Source: [Clostridium] asparagiforme DSM 15981 (lineage in GTDB: Bacteria; Bacillota; Clostridia; Lachnospirales; Lachnospiraceae). Taken from it: 64,000 nucleotides of DNA. Under the pieces are notes generated by a model. That model saw nothing but the letters and a program-made list of their open reading frames with translations. It was not told the DNA's origin and searched no databases. The DNA lies in the NCBI GenBank assembly GCA_025149125.1, contig CP102272.1, positions 310,001 to 374,000 on the forward strand, in the 5' to 3' direction. Within the stretch, counting starts at the first letter, position 1. Each line of letters opens with the position of its first letter. Both the position numbers and the translations under genes were made by a program. Shown piece by piece: positions 43,300 through 51,950 of the stretch.

Positions 43300-45029
43300 T
43301 GCGGTTTTTGTGGGTGGAAGATTTCAATGAGGACAAGGGCGACCGAGCGGCGTTGGAGGCGCGCTGGAAAGAATATTTCGGGCTGGACGAGGTGATCATA
43401 AAGGAAGATTTGAAAAGCGCCCTTGAGTATTTGGACGACCGGGAAAATTTCGCGGATTTCGACGGGGTACTGTTGGATATCCGCTTTCCTTCGGGGGGAG
43501 AGGGAATTTACGAGAAGTATTTTTCCGAAATTGTCACGAAAAAAATGTACGGAGACTATCTGGAAAATGGAACCGGCATCCTCCTGTATCTGGCGCTGGC
43601 CCTGCGCTACAGCTATAACCAGGAACGGATCGCCTTTGTCTCCGGCAACGTGGACGAGGGTAAGAACATGAGGCCCCTGACGGACATGGTTAATTTGCTC
43701 ATAAAGTTCCAGCATGAGCCGTTGTCCGATATAGACTGGGAGGATTACAGATCCCAGGAAGAAATTCTGGCGACGTTTTACCTGGAAAAGATCAAATCAA
43801 GAAAAATGCCATACCTAAAGGACGGGACGATTGACTGGGATACGGTCTCCGCGGAGCTTTGGGATAACCTGAAGGACCAGAACAGCGCGGACCGGATTCT
43901 GGACCGGCTCTCAGAGGTTCAGCGCGAGATTCGGAATGATTCTGACGGCAGGAAAGAGTCCGGGAGCCTCAAGTATTCCAGCGTCTGCCGCCAGTTCAAT
44001 GATTGCGGCCTGGTTCTGCCCCGGGCCTTTGAGAAACCCTACAAAGACCAGGATGAGAAGAGCTGGAGCTTTTATGAATGGAAGCAGGGCATTGAGACGC
44101 CATATTATGTAATCAGAAGCGGTCTGATCGGGATGTGCCGAATTTTGCGGGAAAACTTTAGTTCCGCGCAGGGAGAAAAATATGCCTCCGGGCTGACGGA
44201 CCCCTTCTGGCGCCGGGCGCAGCTGGGGTGGTGGAAATACCTCTGGCGCAAGACAAATGAGGAGGAGACGGACAACGGGCCATCCAAAGAGCAGTTTATC
44301 CAGGAACATCGGGCTGCCTGGGACCGGGAAATGTGCGAGCTTCTGACGTCGGTCCCGGCCATGCTTCCGGCCATGAGCGCTTCCGCAGGCGGGGCTACCT
44401 TAAAGAGCCAGGCAGAGGCTGCGGTGCGGGAGATTCTGCGGTATGTGGACGGCATGGGGGATATAAAGCCCGAACCTCGGACCAGGGACCTGGACGCCTG
44501 CTGCCTGACCATGAAGCTTGCCAGGAACTGGACCAGCCATCAGGGAATCCGGGACATGACCATTGAAAACTGCGGTTTCCTTCTGGCATTGTGCCTGCGG
44601 GGGTACTTTGACATTTCCAGGCTGCCGGAACGCAGCCGGAGGGACTATCAGGCCAGGGAGGAATCGCTGCTAAAGCTTCTCGGCCCGGGAGCGGACATGC
44701 CGGAGCGAAGCGTGATCATAGAGCGGATGGATCGGAGCTTTAACCAGCTTTTAGTTAAAAATAAGGCCGTATACGAGGCGGGCGGCAGCTGGAAGGGCAC
44801 GCCCGTTTACAAAATCATTTCCGGCATCGGGCATCAGGAGAGCAAGTGCAGGGAAACCGTCTCAATGGATGAGATCTACCTTCTGTTCTGGCAGCTGATG
44901 TTTCGCGGAATGCCGGCGGATCAGGATAGCGGCTTGAAAACCATTCTTAAGTACACCGCAGAGCCGGTGCGGCGGGCGGCGGGGAAACTGGACGCGGAGG
45001 CGGAAACCTGGAAAAACGGTAACATGTGA
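43296..45029 (+). CDS. Receiver-domain protein with putative HEPN ribonuclease-type C-terminus
   Basis: 577-aa protein. Residues 1-140 form a receiver domain with a complete acidic pocket: Glu8/Asp9 (LWVEDF), phosphoacceptor Asp61 (VLLDIRF), Ser116 (FVSGN) and Lys137. No HTH output follows. The C-terminal part is helical and contains LARNWTSHQGI (Arg410-x4-His415), the R-x4-6-H active-site pattern of HEPN ribonucleases, followed by a hydrophobic helix. I infer a phosphorylation-controlled effector, possibly RNA-cleaving, coupled to the kinase-like gene upstream. The HEPN call rests on motif and context only. Confidence 0.6.
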   Translation: MMRFLWVEDFNEDKGDRAALEARWKEYFGLDEVIIKEDLKSALEYLDDRENFADFDGVLLDIRFPSGGEGIYEKYFSEIVTKKMYGDYLENGTGILLYLALALRYSYNQERIAFVSGNVDEGKNMRPLTDMVNLLIKFQHEPLSDIDWEDYRSQEEILATFYLEKIKSRKMPYLKDGTIDWDTVSAELWDNLKDQNSADRILDRLSEVQREIRNDSDGRKESGSLKYSSVCRQFNDCGLVLPRAFEKPYKDQDEKSWSFYEWKQGIETPYYVIRSGLIGMCRILRENFSSAQGEKYASGLTDPFWRRAQLGWWKYLWRKTNEEETDNGPSKEQFIQEHRAAWDREMCELLTSVPAMLPAMSASAGGATLKSQAEAAVREILRYVDGMGDIKPEPRTRDLDACCLTMKLARNWTSHQGIRDMTIENCGFLLALCLRGYFDISRLPERSRRDYQAREESLLKLLGPGADMPERSVIIERMDRSFNQLLVKNKAVYEAGGSWKGTPVYKIISGIGHQESKCRETVSMDEIYLLFWQLMFRGMPADQDSGLKTILKYTAEPVRRAAGKLDAEAETWKNGNM

Positions 45030-45073
45030 TCAAAGAACAGACGAATATTTACGCTAATGTAATTTACAAGTAT

Positions 45074-45135
45074 AAATTCCTCCATTTAACAAATACTATT
45101 CCCAGAATCGGTAAGTACAGTTAATGGAGGAATTT
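45074..45135 (+). promoter_or_regulatory. Long inverted repeat enclosing the spoVT Shine-Dalgarno
   Basis: AAATTCCTCCATT (45074-45086) is perfectly complementary to AATGGAGGAATTT (45123-45135). The pairing continues through TAAC/GTTA with one bulge, giving a stem of about 16 bp and a loop of about 29 nt. The right arm contains GGAGG, the ribosome binding site of spoVT, so the folded RNA would hide it. An alternative is a DNA operator for the AbrB-type protein itself. Confidence 0.75.
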
Positions 45136-45139
45136 TAAT

Positions 45140-45688
45140 ATGAAAGCTACAGGTATTGTCAGAAGAATTGATGATCTGGGGAGGGTAGTAATACCCAAGG
45201 AGATCCGCCGCACGCTGAGACTGAGAGAGGGCACGCCGCTGGAGATATTTACAGACCGCGAGGGAGAAATCATTTTAAAGAAGTATTCCCCCATGGTGGA
45301 GCTGACCGCTTTTTCCGGCCAGTACGCGGAGGCGATGGCCCAGTCCACCGGCCTGCTTGTGTGCATCACGGACCGGGACCAGGTGATCGCCGTATCCGGC
45401 GGAGCCAAGAAGGAATTGCTTCAGAAGAATATCAGCCGGCAGCTGGAGGCGGCGATCAACGGCAGAACCGCCAGCGTCGCCACCCGGGAGGACAAGGCGT
45501 ACATCCCGCTGGTGGACGAGGATCCCGAGGGGATCACGGCCCAGGTGATCGCGCCCATCATCTGCGAGGGGGACGCAATCGGCTCCGTGGTGATTCTAAG
45601 CCGCGAACCGCGCGCCAAGTTCGGCGACATGGAAATGAAGCTGGCCGCCACCGCCGCAGGCTTTTTAGGCCGCCAGATGGAGAGTTGA
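45140..45688 (+). CDS. spoVT: Stage V sporulation protein T, AbrB-family regulator
   Basis: 182-aa transcription factor. Residues 1-50 are the AbrB/SpoVT swapped-hairpin DNA-binding domain (MKATGIVRRIDDLGRVVIPK, EIRRTLRLREGTPLEIF); residues about 57-180 are a GAF-like domain. Length and sequence match SpoVT, which controls forespore genes in endospore formers. Its ribosome binding site is buried in an inverted repeat. The 3' end overlaps the convergent DUF885 gene by 24 bases. It indicates a spore-forming organism. Confidence 0.93.
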   Translation: MKATGIVRRIDDLGRVVIPKEIRRTLRLREGTPLEIFTDREGEIILKKYSPMVELTAFSGQYAEAMAQSTGLLVCITDRDQVIAVSGGAKKELLQKNISRQLEAAINGRTASVATREDKAYIPLVDEDPEGITAQVIAPIICEGDAIGSVVILSREPRAKFGDMEMKLAATAAGFLGRQMES

Positions 45689-47569
45689 CGGGAAGAACAG
45701 GGCGGGCAGGCCGCCGGCAATCGCCGGTGCCTGGCCGCCTCCTGCCAGCCAGGCCTCAAAATAGTTGCGGATGACGGTGAAGGGCGCAGGCCCCATATCC
45801 AGCAGAAAGGTGTTAAAGCCTAAGTCCGTGTAACCGGCGCCCAGCTGGTTTTTAGCCATTTCCTGCATGTTGGCGATTTCCAGATAGCCCACATAGTATT
45901 CCAGGTAATTGGCCGGGTTCTCCGCCACATCGTAGTAGATGGTGGAGATAATGGACGTGTCGTTAATCTGGAAATACTGTTCCAGGTATTCCTGCACCTT
46001 ATTGAGATCCCAGCCCTCATAGTGGATGTTGATATCCAGCATGGCGTACAGGGCCAGGGTGAAGGCGCTGTTGTGCTGCAGGAGCTGCCCGAGTTCCGGT
46101 GAGAGCCCGTTGTCCAGGCTGTAGGAGTTGTACTCCACGTAGGTGGCCCAGCCCTCGCTGTAACTGGTAAAGCTCAAAAGCTTTCGCAGCTCGCAGGTAT
46201 TATGTTTGTTAAAATACTGTGTCTGGTACATATGGCCGGGATAGCCCTCGTGGGCCAGGGTGGAATAGAGATTCTTCTGGCTGTTGGTGCTTCCGCCGTT
46301 GATATAAATACTGTTGTCCTCCGGCCGGTCCAGAGGCACGGTCAAATAGAACGCAGGGCTTAAGGTGCCTTCCAGCGCCTTGGGAACCTGTTTGATGGTG
46401 TAAGAGCAGTCGTCGATGGGTGGATAATCCCGGGCACACTGCTCTTTTAAGTCTTCCAGAATCTGGTTGGGGTCCGTCAGCTTGAAGGAGTAGGAATACA
46501 TCTGGTCCGCCAGGGAAGGATCCTTGGTCAGCAGCGCGTTCATGGCCTTCAAATCCTTCAGCATCTGCGCGCCCATGGCGGATTTCAGCTCTTCGATGGT
46601 GGGATAGGAGGTCCCGGTACTGGAATTTACCATGTATTCGTAATAGCGCTTCCCCTCCGGCAGATAACACAGGCCCTTGTCATTTCCGCCCGTGCCCTTA
46701 AGGGCGGTGAGCTTGTCGATCAGCAGCTGGTAGGCGGGGACAAAGTGTTCGTCGATCATCTGGTGGTTGCGGGCGATATAGTCCTGTTTCTCTTGGTCGG
46801 TGAGATCCGGCAGCGCTTCCAGCCGTTCGGCGAAGGTGGCGGCCATAAAGCTGTGGTCCGCGTCTAGCAGGTAAGCGTCGCAGGAGGCCAGAATCCGGTC
46901 AATGACCGCGTCGCACAGCCCCAGCCCGGCTTCCGTCTTCTGTTGCTCAAAGGCGGCGATCTCGCCGTAGTAGGCGTCGATGGTGGAGAGCAGCTCCAGA
47001 TAGTCCTCCACGTCCTGTTTGCTGTAAAATGCATACTCGGACAGCAGAATGGGCAGCTGAGCCTGAATGCCCAGGGAGGATGAGAGCGGCTGGTCGTAGA
47101 GCTCCAGGCCCTTGGCCGAGAGCTGGGTGGTCAAATAGGACTTTAAAATGCGGTAGGTCAGAAGCTGATCCTGCCGCAGCAGGCGGCTGTCCAGATTCTC
47201 CAGCTTTACCAGGAGTTCGGCGGTCTGGGACATGGCCTCCCGGCTCTGCTCCAGGGAGATGCCGCCGAAGGTTTTGGGGTAATCCGTGATGCCGTAGGCC
47301 GCCGGGTCCGCCAGGGTGTAGTGCAGGGAGATCAGACTGCCGTCCACCTCGTCTAAGAAGAGCTGGTGCATCAGCTGGTCGAAATCGTGTTGGGCGGTGA
47401 GGGTTTTGGCGTCGTAGTGTTCAAAGGTGTCTGGCTGAGCTGATTTATTAGCCGGCTCCGAAGTCCTTCCGCCGGAGGCGCGGTCAGAGATTGCGCAGGC
47501 AGTGAGAAGAACTGCGGCCATTGAAACGGGCAGCAGGATATAGCGGCACAGTGATTTAAGATACTGCAT
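45665..47569 (-). CDS. DUF885-family putative metallopeptidase lipoprotein
   Basis: 634-aa exported lipoprotein. Signal peptide residues 1-24 with lipobox LLTAC (Cys about 25), a short Ser/Lys linker, then the DUF885 domain. The metal-site motif LAHEGYPGHMYQ is the hallmark of this family (HExxxxH variant related to M32-like gluzincins); GAGYTDLGF near the end may lie near the site. GGAGG precedes the ATG. Probably a cell-surface peptidase, but no DUF885 substrate is assumed here. Confidence 0.88.
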   Translation of the reverse strand: MQYLKSLCRYILLPVSMAAVLLTACAISDRASGGRTSEPANKSAQPDTFEHYDAKTLTAQHDFDQLMHQLFLDEVDGSLISLHYTLADPAAYGITDYPKTFGGISLEQSREAMSQTAELLVKLENLDSRLLRQDQLLTYRILKSYLTTQLSAKGLELYDQPLSSSLGIQAQLPILLSEYAFYSKQDVEDYLELLSTIDAYYGEIAAFEQQKTEAGLGLCDAVIDRILASCDAYLLDADHSFMAATFAERLEALPDLTDQEKQDYIARNHQMIDEHFVPAYQLLIDKLTALKGTGGNDKGLCYLPEGKRYYEYMVNSSTGTSYPTIEELKSAMGAQMLKDLKAMNALLTKDPSLADQMYSYSFKLTDPNQILEDLKEQCARDYPPIDDCSYTIKQVPKALEGTLSPAFYLTVPLDRPEDNSIYINGGSTNSQKNLYSTLAHEGYPGHMYQTQYFNKHNTCELRKLLSFTSYSEGWATYVEYNSYSLDNGLSPELGQLLQHNSAFTLALYAMLDINIHYEGWDLNKVQEYLEQYFQINDTSIISTIYYDVAENPANYLEYYVGYLEIANMQEMAKNQLGAGYTDLGFNTFLLDMGPAPFTVIRNYFEAWLAGGGQAPAIAGGLPALFFPSTLHLAA

Positions 47570-47654
47570 AAGGAATATACCTCCATTTTTAAGCCATCGG
47601 GTGTATTATGCGGTATCTTAAAATATATGAAATACAAAGCCGGGTTATGAAAAA

Positions 47655-48527
47655 TTACGGATTTAAATCGTTGGCAAAAAGATTTTGCTGTTCTACATAT
47701 TCCAATGGAAATTCACATCCTGTCCAAATTCGGAAAGCCTCCACTCCCTGATAGAGCAGCATACCGATCCCGTTATATGCCTGAAATCCATTTTCACGCG
47801 CCAGTTCCAACAGTTTGGTTTTGGGTGGTGCATAGCAGATATCCAAAAATGTCACATGTTTGGGAATGGACTGGAAGGAGTAAAGAATACTCTGCCCTTC
47901 CAGGGGCGGCATTCCCAGGGGGGTGGCGTCGACCAAAAGATCGGAGTTTTGAAGTTCTGCAATCAGCACGGATTCATCCGCCGTAGAGGCATCTGCGTGG
48001 CAACCGGTTATGGACTCATTGATTTTATCTGCCAGAGAACGGGCGGATGCCAGATCCTTATCACAGATAACCAGATTTTTTGTCCCGTGCAGGGCTAATT
48101 GGATGGCGATTGACTGTCCGGCCCCACCGGCTCCCACCAGAACCGTTTTATCGGTAAAGGGGATATTTTTACTTTGCAGAAAATGAACCACTCCCAAACC
48201 GTCCGTATTGTAGCCCTCCAGGCGCCCGTTGATATTCTTAAAAACATTGACGGAGCCGATCAGCTGGGCATCTTTTGAGATGAAATCCATGAACGGCATG
48301 GCCGCTTTTTTGACTGGCATAGTGATACTGCCGCCTTTGATGTCCAGGGCCCGGACAGACTGGAATACCTGTGAAATATTATCCTGATTACATAAGAATG
48401 CCAGGAAAACTGCATTAATGTCTAATTGACTGAACGCAAGATTGTGCATCACAGTGGATTTACAATGGGTTACCGGGTCGCCAAGAATGCAATATAATTC
48501 TGTTTCAGAATTACAAATGGGTTTCAT
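47655..48527 (-). CDS. aroE: Shikimate (or quinate/shikimate) dehydrogenase
   Basis: 290-aa NAD(P)-dependent dehydrogenase. The substrate site has the SITMPVKKA motif (catalytic Lys) and GYNTDGLGVVHFL (conserved Asp). The nucleotide-binding loop is VLVGAGGAGQSIAIQLA, and FLDICYAPPKTKLL with YNGIGMLLYQGVEAF follow as in AroE. It is monocistronic, outside any aromatic-biosynthesis operon, with a LacI-type operator beneath its promoter. A catabolic quinate/shikimate role linked to the neighbouring LacI-controlled cluster is therefore possible; the biosynthetic role is the default. Confidence 0.88.
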   Translation of the reverse strand: MKPICNSETELYCILGDPVTHCKSTVMHNLAFSQLDINAVFLAFLCNQDNISQVFQSVRALDIKGGSITMPVKKAAMPFMDFISKDAQLIGSVNVFKNINGRLEGYNTDGLGVVHFLQSKNIPFTDKTVLVGAGGAGQSIAIQLALHGTKNLVICDKDLASARSLADKINESITGCHADASTADESVLIAELQNSDLLVDATPLGMPPLEGQSILYSFQSIPKHVTFLDICYAPPKTKLLELARENGFQAYNGIGMLLYQGVEAFRIWTGCEFPLEYVEQQNLFANDLNP

Positions 48528-48555
48528 AAAAGCTCCTTTAAATCATTTATTTTTT

Positions 48556-48607
48556 ATGAAAATGTTTTCTTAACTATTTTAATATCATAAAATCTGTATT
48601 TCGTCAA
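48556..48607 (-). promoter_or_regulatory. aroE promoter with LacI-type operator
   Basis: Minus strand: TTGACG (48602-48607), 17-bp spacer, TATTAA (48579-48584). GAAAATGTTTTC (48558-48569), nearly palindromic, lies about at the transcription start, where a LacI-family repressor would block. Confidence 0.65.
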
Positions 48608-48803
48608 TATAGAGATTGAAAAGAAGATAAAGTAATATTTTTTGACTAAAATAACAAAATATAAAACCCATAAAAAAGATTGTATGAAATTCGTTTTCAT
48701 AATTTGTGTAAGAGTAATGGCTAATGTATCCTTGAAAATACGGCATTTTTATGATGTGACTGGAAAATATATGAATACGATTCCATAAAATATTAAAAAC
48801 TTA

Positions 48804-48832
48804 TTGACAAAGCAAAAAATATATGGTAATTT
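48804..48832 (+). promoter_or_regulatory. Promoter of the MaoC/CaiB/ABC cluster
   Basis: TTGACA, 17-bp spacer, TAATTT, in a very AT-rich stretch. The 431-base gap between aroE and the MaoC gene contains this promoter, the aroE promoter and at least two GAAAAnnTTTTC-like palindromes. Confidence 0.6.
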
Positions 48833-48896
48833 TGAATAAATTAATCCGATATACGACGGATAATACATAAAAATCACTAAAAATTATATGCCATTT

Positions 48897-48913
48897 TATG
48901 AAAACGTTTTCTA
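48897..48913. promoter_or_regulatory. LacI-type operator upstream of the MaoC gene
   Basis: TATGAAAACGTTTTCTA contains the perfect 12-bp palindrome GAAAACGTTTTC with a central CG, the form typical of LacI/CcpA-family sites. It lies 46 bases before the MaoC start and downstream of the promoter. A related site is at 48558-48569, and a weaker one (ATGAAATTCGTTTTCAT) at 48684-48700. Confidence 0.75.
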
Positions 48914-48958
48914 AAATTAAAATTCAACACACAAAATGATTTAAAGGAGGGAGAAGCT

Positions 48959-49423
48959 ATGCCAGAGTACAAGTACTATGAGGACTACGAGATTGGGGAG
49001 AAACAGGTTACTTCTTCAAGGACCATGACGGAGGCGGATATCCGGTTGTTCATCGGTTGTTCCGACAATACGCATCCGGTTCATGTCGATGAGGAGTATT
49101 GCAAACGTCATCCGGCGATCAAGGGCTGCATCGTTCAGGGGGTGCTTACCTTAGGGGTGGCGGACGGATTCATGGCCAGGGAGATTGGGCCAAGCAAAGT
49201 GCCCACCGTACATTACGGACATGATAAAGTCCGGTACATCAAGCCGGTGTATCCAGGTGACAGTATCCATTGTGAGACAGAAGTTATTGACAAATATGAA
49301 AAAAATGAACAGTTCGGCGTCGTGACATGGAATGTTAATGTAGTGAACCAGAACAATGAGGTCGTATTGTTCCATATTGATAAACAGTATATCGGGCGCA
49401 GGCCTGCGGATAAAAAAGAGTGA
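48959..49423 (+). CDS. MaoC-like enoyl-CoA hydratase/dehydratase
   Basis: 154-aa hot-dog-fold protein. The R-specific hydratase motif is visible: RTMTEADIRLFIGCSDNTHPVHVDEEY, with the catalytic Asp and His, then a VQGVLTLGVADGFMA helix. AAAGGAGGG precedes the ATG. It hydrates or dehydrates a CoA thioester, and with the CoA-transferase next to it begins a CoA-dependent catabolic route. Preceded by a LacI-type operator. Confidence 0.9.
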   Translation: MPEYKYYEDYEIGEKQVTSSRTMTEADIRLFIGCSDNTHPVHVDEEYCKRHPAIKGCIVQGVLTLGVADGFMAREIGPSKVPTVHYGHDKVRYIKPVYPGDSIHCETEVIDKYEKNEQFGVVTWNVNVVNQNNEVVLFHIDKQYIGRRPADKKE

Positions 49424-49436
49424 GGTGATCGCACAG

Positions 49437-50624
49437 ATGGGACCGTTGGAAGGAATTAAAGTACTGGGATTTACACATTTTGCGCAGGCTCCCTTTGCGC
49501 TACAGACATTGGGTGATCTGGGGGCGGATGTGATCAATATTGAACGGCCGGGGAGCGGAGATTTTAACAGAAGCCAATATGCGGAGGAATGTTTAAACGG
49601 AGAAAGCCCGTTTTTCCTGGCAATGAACCGCAATAAGAGAAGCATGACCCTGGATATGAAAAACGAAAAGGCCAAAGCTGTGATTCAGGATTTGATCCGC
49701 AATACGGATGTGATTGTTTCTAATTTCAGGCCGGGTGTTCTGGACAAGCTTGGGTTCGGCTACGAGGAAGCGAAGAAACTGAATCCACGGATTATTTACG
49801 CACATGCTGTCGGATATGGGAGAAAAGGCCCCTACGAGAAACTTCCGGGCCAGGACTTGATGGCGCAGTGCCTGAGCGGCTACACCTATCTGGTAGGCAA
49901 GGACGGGCCGCCTCAGACGGGCGGAACATTCCTGGTGGATATGTACAGCGCAGGGATGCTTACAGTCGGAATTCTGGCTGCGCTGATCAACCGGGACCGC
50001 GGGGGCGAATCCCAGGAGGTTGAGGTCAGCCTGTTGAACTCAGCATTGCATCTGCAGTGCCAGGAACTGACCCACTATATGAATACGGGAAGAAAACCCC
50101 AGAGGCCAAAGAAATTTTCCGGCCAGGTACAGAGCTGGGCTCCCTATGGAATCTACGCGACAAAAGATGGATATTTATGCCTGTCGGTGGTTGCGGAAAA
50201 TAAAGTTGACGACCTTGGAGCAGTGCTTGGTATTGAGAATTTAAAAGAGGTGATGCCGGATAAGGAAGCGATGTTCCGGGATCGGGATAAAATTTACGAT
50301 GTGTTACAGGCAGCCTTGGATCAGAACCGAACAGATTACTGGATCGAGGAACTGCAGAAGGTTGGAATCTGGTGCGGCCGTGTGAATGACTATGAGCAGA
50401 CAGTCAATGATCCGCAGGTTATTTACAATGAAATGATTCAGAATATTTCCCATCCGGTAGCGGGGGATATTCGCGTAGTCAACTGCCCAATCGGTTTTTC
50501 CAAGACGCCGGCCAGCATCCGCAAGGCCCCGCCGCTGTTGGGAGAGCATAATGAAGAGATATTAAAGGAACTGGGTTACACGGATGAAAAAATCGAAGAA
50601 TTAAAAGGAGAGAATATATTCTGA
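49437..50624 (+). CDS. CaiB/BaiF-type (class III) CoA-transferase
   Basis: 395-aa formyl-CoA transferase family member: LEGIKVLGFTHFAQAPFALQTLGDLGADVINIE at the N-terminus, NRNKRSMTLDMKN, VSNFRPGVLDKLGFGYE and GQDLMAQCLSGYTYL with the catalytic Asp region. The start at 49437 is chosen on homology; a reading from 49356 would run antiparallel to no known domain. It is distinct from the paralogue at 31919. Its stop overlaps the start of the binding-protein gene by one base. CoA acceptor unknown. Confidence 0.9.
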   Translation: MGPLEGIKVLGFTHFAQAPFALQTLGDLGADVINIERPGSGDFNRSQYAEECLNGESPFFLAMNRNKRSMTLDMKNEKAKAVIQDLIRNTDVIVSNFRPGVLDKLGFGYEEAKKLNPRIIYAHAVGYGRKGPYEKLPGQDLMAQCLSGYTYLVGKDGPPQTGGTFLVDMYSAGMLTVGILAALINRDRGGESQEVEVSLLNSALHLQCQELTHYMNTGRKPQRPKKFSGQVQSWAPYGIYATKDGYLCLSVVAENKVDDLGAVLGIENLKEVMPDKEAMFRDRDKIYDVLQAALDQNRTDYWIEELQKVGIWCGRVNDYEQTVNDPQVIYNEMIQNISHPVAGDIRVVNCPIGFSKTPASIRKAPPLLGEHNEEILKELGYTDEKIEELKGENIF

Positions 50625-51862
50625 TGAAGATTAAAATGAATAGACGGTATGTGGCGTTAGCAACAGCGTTGGTTATGTTTTCAATGAGCGGATGTGCCAA
50701 AGATGCGGGTAGCGCGTCTCAGGGAGGTTCCCAGAGCCAGGAGGCGGGGACACAGGAAACGGGGGCCGGCGATGAAGATGTTATCGTAATCGGCAGCGTG
50801 AACGATTTGTCCGGGAACCGGTCGGTAAACGGAAACGCGATTAATAACGGCGTCAAGCTTGCAGTTGAAGAGATCAACGCGGCAGGCGGCGTTTTGGGAA
50901 GACAGATTAAACTGGTTACATATGACAATAAGAACGATTCACAGGAATCCATTAACGGATATACCAGACTGGCGGATTTGGATAAGGCCAGCGCGGTCAT
51001 CACATCGGATGCAAGCTCCATCTGTTTATCCCTGGTAGAGATCAGCAACCAGAAAAAGATTCCGCTGATGGGCATGCCCTCCGATCCCCGGGCGGTAATG
51101 AATCCTGACACGCAGGAGGTTTACCCCTATATGTTCCTGGTGGATCAGCCCAACGCGCCTCAGCAGGCGAATATCATGGCCAAATATATTGAGGCAAATA
51201 CGGATCTGAGAAAAGCAGCGGTATTTTATGACCAGTCCAATGCGTATACCGTGACCAACAGCCAGGCGTTTATTGAAATCTGGAAAGAGATCGGCGAGGT
51301 AGTGATCGTAGAAACCTGTAATTCCAATGACCAGGATTATAAGACACAGCTGAATAAGATTAAAAACAGCGGCGCTGAGTTCATTTACTGCCCGAACATG
51401 CCCTCACAGCTCGTTATGATGGTGCAGCAGGCGGTTCAGTCCGGTCTGGATATCCCGTATATGGGCGCGATGGATATGGCGGATCCGTTCCTGAGTCTCT
51501 TGAACGATCCTCAGAGCTTATCGCTGGCTTACTTCCAGATGGTCTGCTGGATGCAGGACGAGAAGATTCAGCCGTTCTTTGAGTCCTACAAAGCAAAATA
51601 CGGCGAAGATCCCATCGTCAAATCTGTCAACGGATATGATGCAATGTACATTTTGAAGGCAGCGATTGAAAAAGCGGGTTCTGATGATCCGGAGGCGATT
51701 CGCAACGCTCTGGAAAATGATATCTCAGGATTAGACCTCCTCGTGTCCGATAATTACAGCCAGGATCCCAAGACGCATTCCCCGCTGAATCTGGGAATGG
51801 TTATGTGTAAGATTGAAAAAGGCGAGCTTTCCAACATGGGATACTTTTTGCCGGAAGAATAG
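50624..51862 (+). CDS. Branched-chain-type ABC transporter substrate-binding lipoprotein, LivJ-like
   Basis: 412-aa periplasmic-binding type I protein. Signal peptide with lipobox SMSGC (Cys about 25), a Ser/Gln/Gly linker, then IVIGSVNDLSGNRSVNGNAINNGVKLAVEEINAAGG, the classical LivJ/FmdD opening. An ATG four codons in (50636) is an alternative start. LivJ-type receptors also bind aromatic acids, amides and short acids, and the CoA-transferase/hydratase neighbours suggest such an acid rather than leucine. Confidence 0.92.
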   Translation: MKIKMNRRYVALATALVMFSMSGCAKDAGSASQGGSQSQEAGTQETGAGDEDVIVIGSVNDLSGNRSVNGNAINNGVKLAVEEINAAGGVLGRQIKLVTYDNKNDSQESINGYTRLADLDKASAVITSDASSICLSLVEISNQKKIPLMGMPSDPRAVMNPDTQEVYPYMFLVDQPNAPQQANIMAKYIEANTDLRKAAVFYDQSNAYTVTNSQAFIEIWKEIGEVVIVETCNSNDQDYKTQLNKIKNSGAEFIYCPNMPSQLVMMVQQAVQSGLDIPYMGAMDMADPFLSLLNDPQSLSLAYFQMVCWMQDEKIQPFFESYKAKYGEDPIVKSVNGYDAMYILKAAIEKAGSDDPEAIRNALENDISGLDLLVSDNYSQDPKTHSPLNLGMVMCKIEKGELSNMGYFLPEE

Positions 51863-51950
51863 AACAGTTCTCTGAGGTACAGGAGCCGGCGGACGGCAGC
51901 GTACTGCGGCTCCTGCCAAGTCAATTTTGTAAGAAAGGATGGAAGCGTGT

